Source of the DNA: Spirochaetes bacterium GWB1_27_13
GTDB taxonomy: Bacteria > Spirochaetota > GWE2-31-10 > MWDO01
Reading direction: 5' to 3'
Assembly: GCA_001829125.1 (NCBI GenBank)
Contig: MIAN01000261.1
Span: 1-52,819, forward strand
Length of the DNA stretch: 52,819 nt
Below the pieces are notes generated by a model. The model saw only the letters and a program-made list of their open reading frames with translations. It ran no database searches and was not told the origin of the DNA. Shown here in pieces: positions 1-10,218 of this stretch (the first letter of the stretch is position 1; each line of letters begins with the position of its first letter). Position numbers and translations under genes: made by a program.

Positions 1-10
1 GGAGCTGCTT

Positions 11-40
11 AATTTTTATTTTTTGCAAAAAATAAAAATT
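11..40. repeat. 30-bp perfect palindrome AATTTTTATTTTTTG/CAAAAAATAAAAATT
   Basis: Both 15-nt halves are exact reverse complements. Confidence 0.8.
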
Positions 41-127
41 GCACCCTCATTTTTTAGAAATTAATAAATATTTTGACTTCTTAGTAAATATAGATTATAT
101 TTTTAGATTAAAATTAAGGATAAATCA

Positions 128-1525
128 ATGAAAAACAATAAAAAACTATTTATACTTTTATTTTCATTATTAAGTATTTTTATTGTTAGTTTTGGCTGTA
201 TTCCAAATTCTACCCAGATAACAACCACAACTATTTATAATAATCAAGATACTGATGTCTCATGGGATAAAAACCTATCTATGTATGAGGTGAACATAAG
301 ACAATATTCTAATGAAGGAACTTTTAATTCTTTTATAGACCACATTTCACGGCTAAAAAAAATGGGTGTTGGTATTGTTTGGTTTATGCCAATTCATCCA
401 ATTGGAGTAGTTAATCGCAAAGGTACTCTTGGTAGCTATTATGCTATAAAAGATTATTATGGAATAAACCCAGAATTTGGAAATATCGATGATTTTAAGA
501 ATACTGTAAAAATTCTACATAGTAATGGAATGAAAGTAATTATAGATTGGGTAGCAAATCATACATCTCCTGACAATAATTTAACAAAAGATCATCCTGA
601 ATGGTATGTTAAAAACACTGATGGAAATTTTATTCCTCCAAATGGAACTGATTGGACTGATGTCATACAATTTGATTTTAGTAAAAAAGAATTAAGAGAA
701 TATATGATAAATGTAATGAAATATTGGATTACAGAAGCAGATATTGATGGTTTTAGATGCGATGCAGTAGATTGGGTCGGATTGGATTTTTGGAAAGAAT
801 GTATTCCACAATTAAATAAAATAAAACCAGTGATTATGCTTGCAGAATCTCAAAATCCAGATTTTTATGCGGCTGGTTTTAGGATAACTTATGGTTGGGA
901 TTTATTAAATAAAATGAAAAATATTGCCAATGGAACAGCTGACTTAAACATTATTGAAACTTATATAAACTCAGAACTCACGAATATTCAAAAAAATAAT
1001 TATAGGCTACTTTTTACTTCAAATCATGATCAAAATTCTTGGAGTGGGACAGTTTATGAGTTATTTGGTAATTATTGCGAACCCTTTGCTGTTTTAACTT
1101 ATGCTTTGGATGGAATTCCTTTGATTTATAGTGGACAAGAGGCAGGATTAAATAAAAGATTGCAATTTTTTGAAAAAGACCCCATCAATTGGACAACTGA
1201 TAAATTTGAAAATATTTATACACGATTAAATCAATTAAAGTTAAATAACGAGGCTATGTGGAATAGAAATTATGATTCTCAATTAAAAAGAGTAAAAACA
1301 GATAATAATAACTCTATATTTATTATTTCAAGAGAAAACAATAATAATACAGTTATTTTTGTTTTTAATTTCTCAAATACTATAAGTAAATTTACTATTA
1401 CAGAATCAGAGTATAATGGAAATTATAAGGATTTATTTTCTGAAACAAATGTATCTTTTTCGCAAGAACAAATTCAATCACTAAATCCTTATGAATACAA
1501 AGTATTGATACGAATATCGAATTAA
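128..1525 (+). CDS. GH13 alpha-amylase family lipoprotein
   Basis: Signal peptide with lipobox-like FGC; GH13 motifs DWVANHTS, GFRCDAVDW, MLAESQ and FTSNHDQ in the expected order. Confidence 0.9.
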   Translation: MKNNKKLFILLFSLLSIFIVSFGCIPNSTQITTTTIYNNQDTDVSWDKNLSMYEVNIRQYSNEGTFNSFIDHISRLKKMGVGIVWFMPIHPIGVVNRKGTLGSYYAIKDYYGINPEFGNIDDFKNTVKILHSNGMKVIIDWVANHTSPDNNLTKDHPEWYVKNTDGNFIPPNGTDWTDVIQFDFSKKELREYMINVMKYWITEADIDGFRCDAVDWVGLDFWKECIPQLNKIKPVIMLAESQNPDFYAAGFRITYGWDLLNKMKNIANGTADLNIIETYINSELTNIQKNNYRLLFTSNHDQNSWSGTVYELFGNYCEPFAVLTYALDGIPLIYSGQEAGLNKRLQFFEKDPINWTTDKFENIYTRLNQLKLNNEAMWNRNYDSQLKRVKTDNNNSIFIISRENNNNTVIFVFNFSNTISKFTITESEYNGNYKDLFSETNVSFSQEQIQSLNPYEYKVLIRISN

Positions 1526-1697
1526 CATTTTAATTTGAAGAGTTACAGATATTGCTATTTCTAAAACAAAGTTTGTTTTAAAAATGAAAGATGGTTTATT
1601 ACAATTTGGGAAGATACGATTGATTTAATCGACGATGTAAAACTAAATATTAATAAACTTTTAGAAAACAAATAATATTAAGGAAATTTATCTATAA

Positions 1698-3797
1698 ATG
1701 AATAAATTACAAAATTCAAATAATTACTGGATTCCTTATGGTAAAGAAGTTGTTATTAGACATCATAAAATATCTTTGGGATTAATCTATGTTGGTACTG
1801 ACTTAAAATCTATTAATAATAATTTAATTGAACCAGCGTTAATAAATCCAAAATTAGTTACCAATTATATTGATATAGAAAAAATTAGAAATAGTTATGC
1901 AAGTTGGGATTCTTATAATAATATAAGACCTGCTGCAAGAAAAATCTATATTGAATGGCTATCTTCAAATCGTGATGATTCAAAAGCACCTATTGGCTGT
2001 CTATTTTTATACTTTTATGGATTGGAAAGAAGATTATTACATGATATAAAAGATGCAGAAAATTGTGATATGAAAGAAGTTAAAATAATTATAAAAGAAG
2101 TAGAACGATTACTAAAAGTATATAGTACAAATAGAATATTTAGAGAAAAAGTTATAGATTTTTTAAATATAGTAAAAATAAAATTTGAATTATATAAACA
2201 TCAAGAAAACACCTCACTAGATGTTAATTCCATTGAGTTTAAATATAAATTATCTAAAATGATAGAAAATAAATTACCAATTGATAATAACATAGCAATA
2301 AAATTAGGTAAAAAATTTACAGAAAATCATTTTTATACAGATTTTACTTTTGAAAAAAAAGAATTTAAATTATTATTTGAATTAAGATTTAATAAAGCAT
2401 TCAAGAGCGGATTTATTCTAAAATGCAGAAATTCTTGTTTAGATTTGATTTATAAACCTGCAAGTTCTTCATTTTCAGATTATATAAACTTTATTATTCC
2501 TGATTTTTATGATGTTAATTTAGATAATAGCAATATTTATGAGATAATAAAAATTTTTGATGATTGTTTTAATGACATAAGACAATTTTCAAATTATAAT
2601 CCAACAATTTATTATTCACCTAGCTATCTAAATAATAATGTAAACTATGATATTGCAAAATATTCTTTATTACCAAAAGAAATTATTAGATTAGTTTCTA
2701 TTCCTTCTTTAAAATCTATAATTGATTGGCTTGATACATATATTACAGAAAATTACAAAATAATAAACTTTAATGAGATTTTGGATGTGTTATTACTAAA
2801 TAATGGTAAAAGTCTAAATCAACAGAATATTTCCTATATAACTACCCTATTATCCAAACTTGATTATGGGTTTGAGCCAGATGTTCGATTTAGTAGCAAT
2901 AAAGTTGATTATAATACAGAGATTGTTTTATTTAAGTTGATGGATGATTCGCCTAATGCTCCAACACAGGAATATATTGCTACAACATTGATTTTACATC
3001 TTGCTGTTTTAGTTGGTATTGCCGACGGGCAATATGTAGAAGCTGAACACAATACAATATTGAGTCATCTGGAGTCTATATTTGGCTTGAGTACTCAGGA
3101 AAAACAAAGACTTGAAATGTTTGTTAGATGGCTTTCTATATCTGATTTAAAATTAAATGGAATAAAAAAAAGGTTAGAATCCTTAAATCAAGAGCAAAAA
3201 ATGAGTATTTCAAAGTTTTTGGTTTCAGTTGCTTGTGCTGATGGGATTATTCATCCAAAAGAGGTTGAAGTTCTCAAAAAGATATATAAATTATTAGAAT
3301 TAGACCCAGAAAGTATTTATTCTAATATTCATAATAATCAAACGATTATAAATAATGAACCAAAGACTATAATTGCTGGAGAAACTTCACTAAATTACAA
3401 AATACCTAAAAAAACTGATAAAATCGATGAAAATACTTTAAATCAGCATATTATTAATAGTAAAATAAAAGAATCTTTAGAAGTTCGAGCAATTCTTTCT
3501 CAAATATTTGTAGAAACAGATACTGAGCCAGTTAAAGTTAAACAAATACAGAAAAATAGATTTAACATGGAAGGGCTTGATAATGACCATAGTTTATTAT
3601 TAGAAAAAATAATTTGTAAAGAAGTTTGGGAACATTCTGAATTTGAAAGTGTTTGTAAAGAAATTGGTTTAATGCCAGATGGTGCGATTGAGTCTATAAA
3701 TGAGATATTTTACAACAAATACGATGAAAATTTGATTGAAAATGATGATAATATTCAAATAAATAAAGAAATATTGAAGGAGTTAGTAAATGAGTGA
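1698..3797 (+). CDS. TerB_N / TerB / TerB_C domain protein (tellurite-resistance-like)
   Basis: N-terminal WIPYGKEVVIRHHKISLGLIYVG...ARKIYIEWL..LFLYFYGLERRLL fits TerB_N; central LAVLVGIADGQYVEAE...SVACADGIIHPKEVEVLKKIYKLL fits TerB; C-terminal LLLEKIICKEVWEHSEFESVCKEIGLMPDGAIESIN fits TerB_C. Confidence 0.8.
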   Translation: MNKLQNSNNYWIPYGKEVVIRHHKISLGLIYVGTDLKSINNNLIEPALINPKLVTNYIDIEKIRNSYASWDSYNNIRPAARKIYIEWLSSNRDDSKAPIGCLFLYFYGLERRLLHDIKDAENCDMKEVKIIIKEVERLLKVYSTNRIFREKVIDFLNIVKIKFELYKHQENTSLDVNSIEFKYKLSKMIENKLPIDNNIAIKLGKKFTENHFYTDFTFEKKEFKLLFELRFNKAFKSGFILKCRNSCLDLIYKPASSSFSDYINFIIPDFYDVNLDNSNIYEIIKIFDDCFNDIRQFSNYNPTIYYSPSYLNNNVNYDIAKYSLLPKEIIRLVSIPSLKSIIDWLDTYITENYKIINFNEILDVLLLNNGKSLNQQNISYITTLLSKLDYGFEPDVRFSSNKVDYNTEIVLFKLMDDSPNAPTQEYIATTLILHLAVLVGIADGQYVEAEHNTILSHLESIFGLSTQEKQRLEMFVRWLSISDLKLNGIKKRLESLNQEQKMSISKFLVSVACADGIIHPKEVEVLKKIYKLLELDPESIYSNIHNNQTIINNEPKTIIAGETSLNYKIPKKTDKIDENTLNQHIINSKIKESLEVRAILSQIFVETDTEPVKVKQIQKNRFNMEGLDNDHSLLLEKIICKEVWEHSEFESVCKEIGLMPDGAIESINEIFYNKYDENLIENDDNIQINKEILKELVNE

Positions 3798-5097
3798 AAT
3801 AACTATAAAATCTAAAGAAAAAGATGCTATAATCCAATCATTGATGGCAGGTGTTGTTCCACGAATTGGCTTACACCACATACAAGTTGGTCGCAAAAAA
3901 GAAATCGAAGCTTTACTAAAAAATATTGAAATAATAGCGAGTGGTGGCTCTACAATAAAATTTGTAATTGGCGAATACGGGGCAGGAAAAACTTTTTTTC
4001 TTAACCTAATTCGTACAATTGCATTAGAAAAAGGCTTGGTAACAGTGAACGCTGATTTGACACCAGATAGAAGGTTACATGCAACTGCTGGACAAGCAAG
4101 AAGTCTTTATGCTGAATTAATGCGAAGTCTTTCTACTCGTACAAAATGGGATGGAGGCGGACTTTCGGGAATTGTCGAAAAATTTATTAGTATTGCATTA
4201 AAAGAAGCAAAAGAACAAGGCAAAAATATCGAGGTTGTAATACATGCTAAATTAGAAATACTTTCAGAGATGGTTAATGGTTATGATTTTGCAAGTGTAA
4301 TTGCTTCATACTGGAAAGGTTACGACTCTGGGAATGAGCAGTTAAAATCTGATGCAATTAGATGGCTTAGGGCTGAGTTTTCGACTAAAACTGATGCGAA
4401 GAATGCTTTGGGGGTTAGGACTATAATAGATGACCTTAATTTTTACGATCAGTTAAAACTTATGTCTAAATTTGTAAGACTTGCAGGTTACAATGGAATA
4501 TTGATTGGTCTTGACGAAATGGTTAATCTTTACAAACTCACAAACACACAAGCAAGAAACGCTAATTACGAACAAATTTTACGAATTATTAATGACTGTT
4601 TGCAAGGAAACGGCGAGGGGCTTGGTTTTATTATGTGTGGAACTCCAGAGTTTTTGATGGACACAAGAAGGGGGCTTTATAGTTATCAAGCATTGCAATC
4701 AAGGCTTTCTGAAAATAAATTTGCTAATGACACAGGACTTATTGATTATAATGGACCAATTTTAAGACTTTCAAAACTTACAAAAGAAGATTTATATGTA
4801 CTTCTTCATCATATTAGGAATGTTTTTGCTTTAGGTGATGAAACCAAATATTTAGTGCCAGAAGAAGCATTCCACCATTTTATGGATTATTGTTTCAAAA
4901 AAATTGGAGATGCTTATTTTCAGACTACTCGTAATGTTGCTAAAGCATTTACTGACTTTTTGTCATTAGTCGAACAAAATCCACAAGTTTCATGGAAAGA
5001 AATACTTGGCAATATCTCAATCGAAAAAGATAATGCACCTGAAAATAAAGATATTGTAGATAATGAGGATGAAGAACTTGCACAATTCAAACTCTAA
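3790..5097 (+). CDS. P-loop ATPase of the DUF2791/BrxD-like family
   Basis: Walker A GEYGAGKTFFL; GVVPRIGLHHIQVGRKKEIEALL N-terminus; LIGLDEMVNLYKL Walker B region. Overlaps the upstream CDS by 8 nt. Confidence 0.8.
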   Translation: MSEITIKSKEKDAIIQSLMAGVVPRIGLHHIQVGRKKEIEALLKNIEIIASGGSTIKFVIGEYGAGKTFFLNLIRTIALEKGLVTVNADLTPDRRLHATAGQARSLYAELMRSLSTRTKWDGGGLSGIVEKFISIALKEAKEQGKNIEVVIHAKLEILSEMVNGYDFASVIASYWKGYDSGNEQLKSDAIRWLRAEFSTKTDAKNALGVRTIIDDLNFYDQLKLMSKFVRLAGYNGILIGLDEMVNLYKLTNTQARNANYEQILRIINDCLQGNGEGLGFIMCGTPEFLMDTRRGLYSYQALQSRLSENKFANDTGLIDYNGPILRLSKLTKEDLYVLLHHIRNVFALGDETKYLVPEEAFHHFMDYCFKKIGDAYFQTTRNVAKAFTDFLSLVEQNPQVSWKEILGNISIEKDNAPENKDIVDNEDEELAQFKL

Positions 5098-7291
5098 TAA
5101 TTCACAGGCATTTTTATTACTCCATGAAAAAGTACAAAATTGGATATATCGAGAAAAATGGGATGATCTGAGGGACATACAAGAAAAATCTGTAACTCCA
5201 ATTTTGTCACAAACGACAGACATTTTAATTGGCTCTCCAACATCAAGTGGTAAAACTGAGGCTGCTTTTTTACCAATATTCTCTAAAATTACCGATTGTA
5301 ACGATGTTAGTATAAAAGCGTTGTGTATAAGCCCTTTAAAAGCATTGATTAACGATCAGTATGAAAGACTCTCGACAATAGGTGAAGCAACAGGAGTAAA
5401 AATAACCAGATGGCATGGCGATGTTAATAGAAATCACAAACAATCTCTGATTAATTCACCAAAAGGAATACTTTTGATTACCCCAGAGTCGCTTGAGGCA
5501 ATTTTTGTAATACACGGAACAAAATTAGCCGATATTTTTGGTAAGTTAGAATACATTATAATCGATGAACTCCATTTTTTTATAGGAACAGAACGAGGTA
5601 AGCAAGTCCAGTCTCTAATTTGTAGATTAGAGTTTCTTTTAAATAAAACTATTCCACGAATTGGCTTGAGTGCAACTTTAGGTGATATGGCTCTTGCAGT
5701 AAAATTTCTTAGGAATAACTGTGATTTTCCATGCCAAATAATAACTTCTGAGATAATAAAACAAGATGTACAATTATTGATAAAAGGATACGAAATTAAA
5801 AAAATTGATGTTGCAAATGTTAGTGAAAATGAATCTAATTTTGATATTATAGATATTTGTAAAAACCTATTTAAAACTTTAAGAGGTAGCAATAATTTAA
5901 TATTCACTAATTCACGTCGAATTACAGAAAAAATTGCTGATATGCTTACAAAATTATCAGAATATAATAATATTCCAAATGAATTTTTTCCACATCATGG
6001 TAGTCTTGCTAAACAAATTAGAGAAGAAGTTGAATTTAACTTAAAGAATAATAATTTACCACAAAATGTTATATGCACAAGTACCCTTGAACTTGGTATA
6101 GATATAGGTAGCGTAAAATCCGTTGCTCAAATAGATTGCCCTCATTCTGTTGCTAGTATGAAACAAAGACTTGGTAGGTCTGGTAGAAGAGGAGAACCAG
6201 CAATATTAAGAATGTATATTACCGAACACGAAATATCTAATAACTCAGAAATTATATCTAAATTGAGAATAAATATAGTCCAATCAATTGCTTTGGTTAA
6301 TTTACTTATAAAAAAATGGATTGAGCCTCCAATAATACATAATTTACATCTATCTACATTTGTACAACAGATTATGTCTGTAATAGCCCAGTATGGAGGA
6401 TGTCAAGCTACAAAGTTATGGCAAATTTTATGCGTAAAAGGTGCTTTTAAAAGTGATGATATAACAATGGATGTTTTTAAAAAATTGCTAAAATCTCTTG
6501 GTGAAAAAGATATTATCAAACAAATGGATAATGGTGAACTGATTCATGGTTTGGCAGGTGAAAAAATAGTAAATAACTATAATTTCTACATAGTATTCAA
6601 TACTCCAGAAGAATATAAGTTAGTATCAGAAAATAAGACTTTGGGTACAATACCTATTAGAATACCACTAAAAGAAGATGATTACCTTATATTCTCAGGT
6701 AAAAGGTGGATTATTTCTAAAATTGATAATGAAAAACGAATTATTTATTTAAAACCATCTTATGGTGGTAAAGCTCCAGATTTTACAGGTGACAAATCAG
6801 GGCTTGTTCATGATGAGATAAGAAAAGAAATGTTTAGGGTTTATAATTCTTTTGACACTCCAATTTTTTTGGATCCAAAAGCAAAAAAACTATTGGATGA
6901 AGGACGAGCATATTTTAATAACTATAATTTGAAGAATAATTTTGTTATCCAAGACGGATTAGCCTCATTAATTTTTTTGTGGACTGGAGATATTAAACTT
7001 AATACCCTTTATCTAATCTTGTCAAAACAAGGATTAAAAGCGTCGATAGAAGATGGGGCAATATTGGTTGAAAGCATTGATAAAGATCTTCTAAAAAAAA
7101 TATTGATAGAAATTATAAATGATAAAACAATTACCCCACAATCTCTTGTAGAATATGTAAAAAATAAAAATAATGAGAAATACGATGAATTATTATCTGA
7201 AGAATTATTAATACTTGATTATTCAATAAAAAATATAGATATTGAAGGATTGAGAGAAGAATTAAAAATAAAATTTTTAATTTGTGAATAA
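5063..7291 (+). CDS. Lhr/BrxHI-like DEAD/DEAH-box superfamily 2 helicase
   Basis: SPTSSGKTEA (motif I), IIIDELHFF (motif II), SAT (motif III), STLELGIDIG and QRLGRSGRRG (motifs V and VI). Overlaps the upstream CDS by 35 nt. Confidence 0.85.
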   Translation: MRMKNLHNSNSNNSQAFLLLHEKVQNWIYREKWDDLRDIQEKSVTPILSQTTDILIGSPTSSGKTEAAFLPIFSKITDCNDVSIKALCISPLKALINDQYERLSTIGEATGVKITRWHGDVNRNHKQSLINSPKGILLITPESLEAIFVIHGTKLADIFGKLEYIIIDELHFFIGTERGKQVQSLICRLEFLLNKTIPRIGLSATLGDMALAVKFLRNNCDFPCQIITSEIIKQDVQLLIKGYEIKKIDVANVSENESNFDIIDICKNLFKTLRGSNNLIFTNSRRITEKIADMLTKLSEYNNIPNEFFPHHGSLAKQIREEVEFNLKNNNLPQNVICTSTLELGIDIGSVKSVAQIDCPHSVASMKQRLGRSGRRGEPAILRMYITEHEISNNSEIISKLRINIVQSIALVNLLIKKWIEPPIIHNLHLSTFVQQIMSVIAQYGGCQATKLWQILCVKGAFKSDDITMDVFKKLLKSLGEKDIIKQMDNGELIHGLAGEKIVNNYNFYIVFNTPEEYKLVSENKTLGTIPIRIPLKEDDYLIFSGKRWIISKIDNEKRIIYLKPSYGGKAPDFTGDKSGLVHDEIRKEMFRVYNSFDTPIFLDPKAKKLLDEGRAYFNNYNLKNNFVIQDGLASLIFLWTGDIKLNTLYLILSKQGLKASIEDGAILVESIDKDLLKKILIEIINDKTITPQSLVEYVKNKNNEKYDELLSEELLILDYSIKNIDIEGLREELKIKFLICE

Positions 7292-7354
7292 AATAATAGA
7301 TAAACATCATTAAGAAACATATTGTTATATAAAAATTCTTTAAAGAAGGTGAAT

Positions 7355-8281
7355 ATGATAGAAATAGACTTTCAAAAATATCTTTTGTCAAAAAAAAATC
7401 TTGATAAAAGAAGTATAAATAAAGATGTTTTCAAATCTTTTTTGAGAAAATTACTCGCTTTAGGTAAAAATAATACGAAAATTATCGATGTTGGTTGTGG
7501 AACATGCTCTTTAGTTGAATTTATATTACAATCAGACATAATAGAAAAAATAAATTTTTGTTGTATGGATACTGACTTAATAAATTTAAAACTTGGAAAA
7601 AAAAATATCTATAATTTTGCAAAAAAAAATTCGTTTAATATTTATAAATCCAAAGATTTTTTTAAAATAAGAAAAGGAGATATTGATTGTGATATATTTT
7701 TTTTAAATTCTGATATTTTTTCGCAAGAATTAATAGATAATTTTTATAATAGAGATGTTGATTGCATCATAGCCAACGCTTTTATTGACATTGTTCCTAT
7801 TGAAGATGCAATTACTGTATTCAAAAAACTCTTAACTATAAATGGCTTCGTTTATCTAACTATAAATTATGATGGAATTACTACCCTACGCCCTTCTTTT
7901 AATGATTTTAATTTTGAAAAACTTCTTTTGAAAGAATACAATAAAACTATGGACGAAAGAAAATTAAACGGAAAATTAACTGGTGGTTCAAACACTGGTA
8001 GTAAAATATACGATGCTTTTTTACAAAATGGCTTTAAAATAATAAATTTTGGTAGTTCTAACTGGAATGTTTTCCCTGAAAATAAAAAATATAAAAAAAA
8101 TGAGAAATTCTTTCTAAAAACAATGATTGGTTTTATCTATAATGAAGGATTAAATAGAAAAAATATAGACAAAAACAAACTCAATGTATGGTATCAAGAC
8201 AGGTTAGAAAAAATTAATAATGAAGAATTATCATTAATAGTACAAAACACAGATATATTAGCACAAATTAAACGAAATTAA
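7355..8281 (+). CDS. SAM-dependent methyltransferase-like protein
   Basis: IIDVGCGTCSLVEFIL motif I. ATG at 7355 is preceded by AAGAAGGTG; the ORF-track TTG start at 7322 is likely too far upstream. Confidence 0.6.
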   Translation: MIEIDFQKYLLSKKNLDKRSINKDVFKSFLRKLLALGKNNTKIIDVGCGTCSLVEFILQSDIIEKINFCCMDTDLINLKLGKKNIYNFAKKNSFNIYKSKDFFKIRKGDIDCDIFFLNSDIFSQELIDNFYNRDVDCIIANAFIDIVPIEDAITVFKKLLTINGFVYLTINYDGITTLRPSFNDFNFEKLLLKEYNKTMDERKLNGKLTGGSNTGSKIYDAFLQNGFKIINFGSSNWNVFPENKKYKKNEKFFLKTMIGFIYNEGLNRKNIDKNKLNVWYQDRLEKINNEELSLIVQNTDILAQIKRN

Positions 8282-8316
8282 TATATATTTTAGATAATAA
8301 TAAACATTTTTATTTA

Positions 8317-8368
8317 AATCAATGTAATACGTGTCAATCTCCTAAAATCTGTGCTAATCCGTGTTATA
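8317..8368 (+). repeat. Decamer-periodic intergenic repeat (AATCTGTGTT type)
   Basis: Units start at 8317, 8326, 8336, 8346 and 8356: AATCAATGT/AATACGTGTC/AATCTCCTAA/AATCTGTGCT/AATCCGTGTT then ATA. Confidence 0.7.
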
Positions 8369-8378
8369 GGAAGGTATT

Positions 8379-9242
8379 GTGAACAAAATAAAATCAAAAA
8401 TTAAACTCTTTAATTCAATCTTAATAGATATAAATGATATGATTGGTTTCAAATCAAAACTATCTAAATTATTTGGATTTTTTTTATTTTTAATACCAAG
8501 CTTAATTTTTTACAAAAGAATATTAAAATTTGATAAACTTATTCTCAAAAATGATATATCTTACGCATCTAAATGGCTTTTAAAAAAATACTATAAAGGT
8601 GTAGAAATTAAATCTATCGAAAACATTCCAGACAAATCTCCACTACTGATAGTTTGTAATCATCCTGGACTTGGGGATGCTACATCGGTTTTATCTGTAA
8701 TTAAAAGAAACGATCTAAAAATTGTAGTCTTAGACAAACAAATGTACAAAAGCCTTGAAGGAATAAAAGATAAAATAATAGTAATCCCAGAAGATGAAAA
8801 ACAAAAATTAAAATCAATTTTACTTATAGTAAAACATTTAAAAGAAGGCAAAAGCATTTTACTTTTTGCTGCTGGAAAAATTGAAAAAGACCCATTTTTT
8901 GAAAAACATTCAATCCTAAAAGAATGGGCAAATACAATTGGTTATCTAACAATAAAATTAAATAAACTAAATATAAATTTTAACATTCTCCCAATCTTAA
9001 TCGAAAATGTTTTATGCAAAAAATCTTTAGACCATAAATTAGTTTTACTTAAAAAAAACAAAGAAGAACAAGAAAAAAGTGCTGCACTGCACATTTTTCT
9101 GACAAGTTCTACAAAGGATCAATATATTAAACTTTATTTTGGTAACTTGCTTAATAGTAACACCTTAAATAAGTTCCAAAATTCTCAAGAAATTACAAAT
9201 TATGTTAGAGAAAAAATTATTGGATTACATAAAAATTTGTAA
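8379..9242 (+). CDS. 1-acyl-glycerol-3-phosphate acyltransferase-like (PlsC family)
   Basis: NHPGLGD (NHx4D) motif; GTG start preceded by GGAAGG. Confidence 0.7.
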   Translation: MNKIKSKIKLFNSILIDINDMIGFKSKLSKLFGFFLFLIPSLIFYKRILKFDKLILKNDISYASKWLLKKYYKGVEIKSIENIPDKSPLLIVCNHPGLGDATSVLSVIKRNDLKIVVLDKQMYKSLEGIKDKIIVIPEDEKQKLKSILLIVKHLKEGKSILLFAAGKIEKDPFFEKHSILKEWANTIGYLTIKLNKLNINFNILPILIENVLCKKSLDHKLVLLKKNKEEQEKSAALHIFLTSSTKDQYIKLYFGNLLNSNTLNKFQNSQEITNYVREKIIGLHKNL

Positions 9243-9296
9243 TACTCTGTTGACTTTTTTAATTTATAGTTTATAATTTATCATCAGGAGAAAGCT

Positions 9297-10217
9297 ATGG
9301 ACAGAAGAGAGTTTATCAAAAAAAGCATTGCTTTAGGTCTTGGTGCAGGACTTACGACATTTTTTGGTGGTGCAGAAAAAATTTTTTCGGAAGATAATGA
9401 CAGCAATATTATTCCAGATTTGGTTGCTATAAAAGATGGCGAAGCTGATGCTATGTTTGATGCTGGTATTAAAGCAATGGGTGGGATGGAAAAATTCGTC
9501 AAAAAAGGTCAAACTGTTGTAGTTAAACCTAATATTGGATGGAATGTTACCCCAGAACGAGCAGGAAACACAAATCCTAAGTTAATTGGTAGAATAGTTT
9601 CTCATTGTCTTGAGGCAGGTGCAAAAAAAGTCTATGTTTTTGATAATAGTTGTGATTATTGGAACTATACATATAAAAACAGTGGGATTTCAGATGCTGT
9701 AAAACTTGCAGGAGGTACAATAGCCCCTGGTAATACTGAAAGTTACTATCAAGAAGTTAGGATTCCTAAAGCTTCTATCTTAAAAAAAACAAAAGTACAT
9801 GAGTTAATACTTGATTGTGATGTACTAATAAATGTTCCTATCTTAAAACATCATAGTAGTTCAAAACTTACAATTGCTATGAAAAACCTTATGGGGGTTG
9901 TTTGGGACAGAGGTTTTTATCATCAAACTGATTTACATAAAACTATCGCTGAGTTTTGTCTTTATAGGAAACCAGATTTAAATATTGTTGATGCTTATTA
10001 TGTATTACAAAAAAATGGTCCTCGAGGGGTATCTCCAGACGATGTTGCTTTAGTAAAAAATCAATTAATTTCTACCGATATTGTTGCAATTGATGCTGCT
10101 GCTGCCAAGATTTTTGGTGTAGAGCCAAATACTATTCCATATATAAAAATGGCTCATGATCTAAAAATTGGTAATATGAATCTTTCACAACTAAAAATAA
10201 AAAAAATATCGGTTTAA
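9297..10217 (+). CDS. DUF362 domain protein with twin-arginine signal
   Basis: MDRREFIKKSIALGLGAGL; VVKPNIGW, LINVPILKHHSSSKLTIAMKNLMGVVWDRG. Confidence 0.85.
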   Translation: MDRREFIKKSIALGLGAGLTTFFGGAEKIFSEDNDSNIIPDLVAIKDGEADAMFDAGIKAMGGMEKFVKKGQTVVVKPNIGWNVTPERAGNTNPKLIGRIVSHCLEAGAKKVYVFDNSCDYWNYTYKNSGISDAVKLAGGTIAPGNTESYYQEVRIPKASILKKTKVHELILDCDVLINVPILKHHSSSKLTIAMKNLMGVVWDRGFYHQTDLHKTIAEFCLYRKPDLNIVDAYYVLQKNGPRGVSPDDVALVKNQLISTDIVAIDAAAAKIFGVEPNTIPYIKMAHDLKIGNMNLSQLKIKKISV

Positions 10218-10218
10218 T

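Noticed and set aside
5434-5907. 157-aa minus-strand ORF inside the helicase gene
   Set aside because: Fully antisense to conserved helicase motifs; no independent support.
8317-8368. Decamer repeats considered as a CRISPR array
   Set aside because: Unit is 10 nt with no unique spacers and no cas genes in the window.
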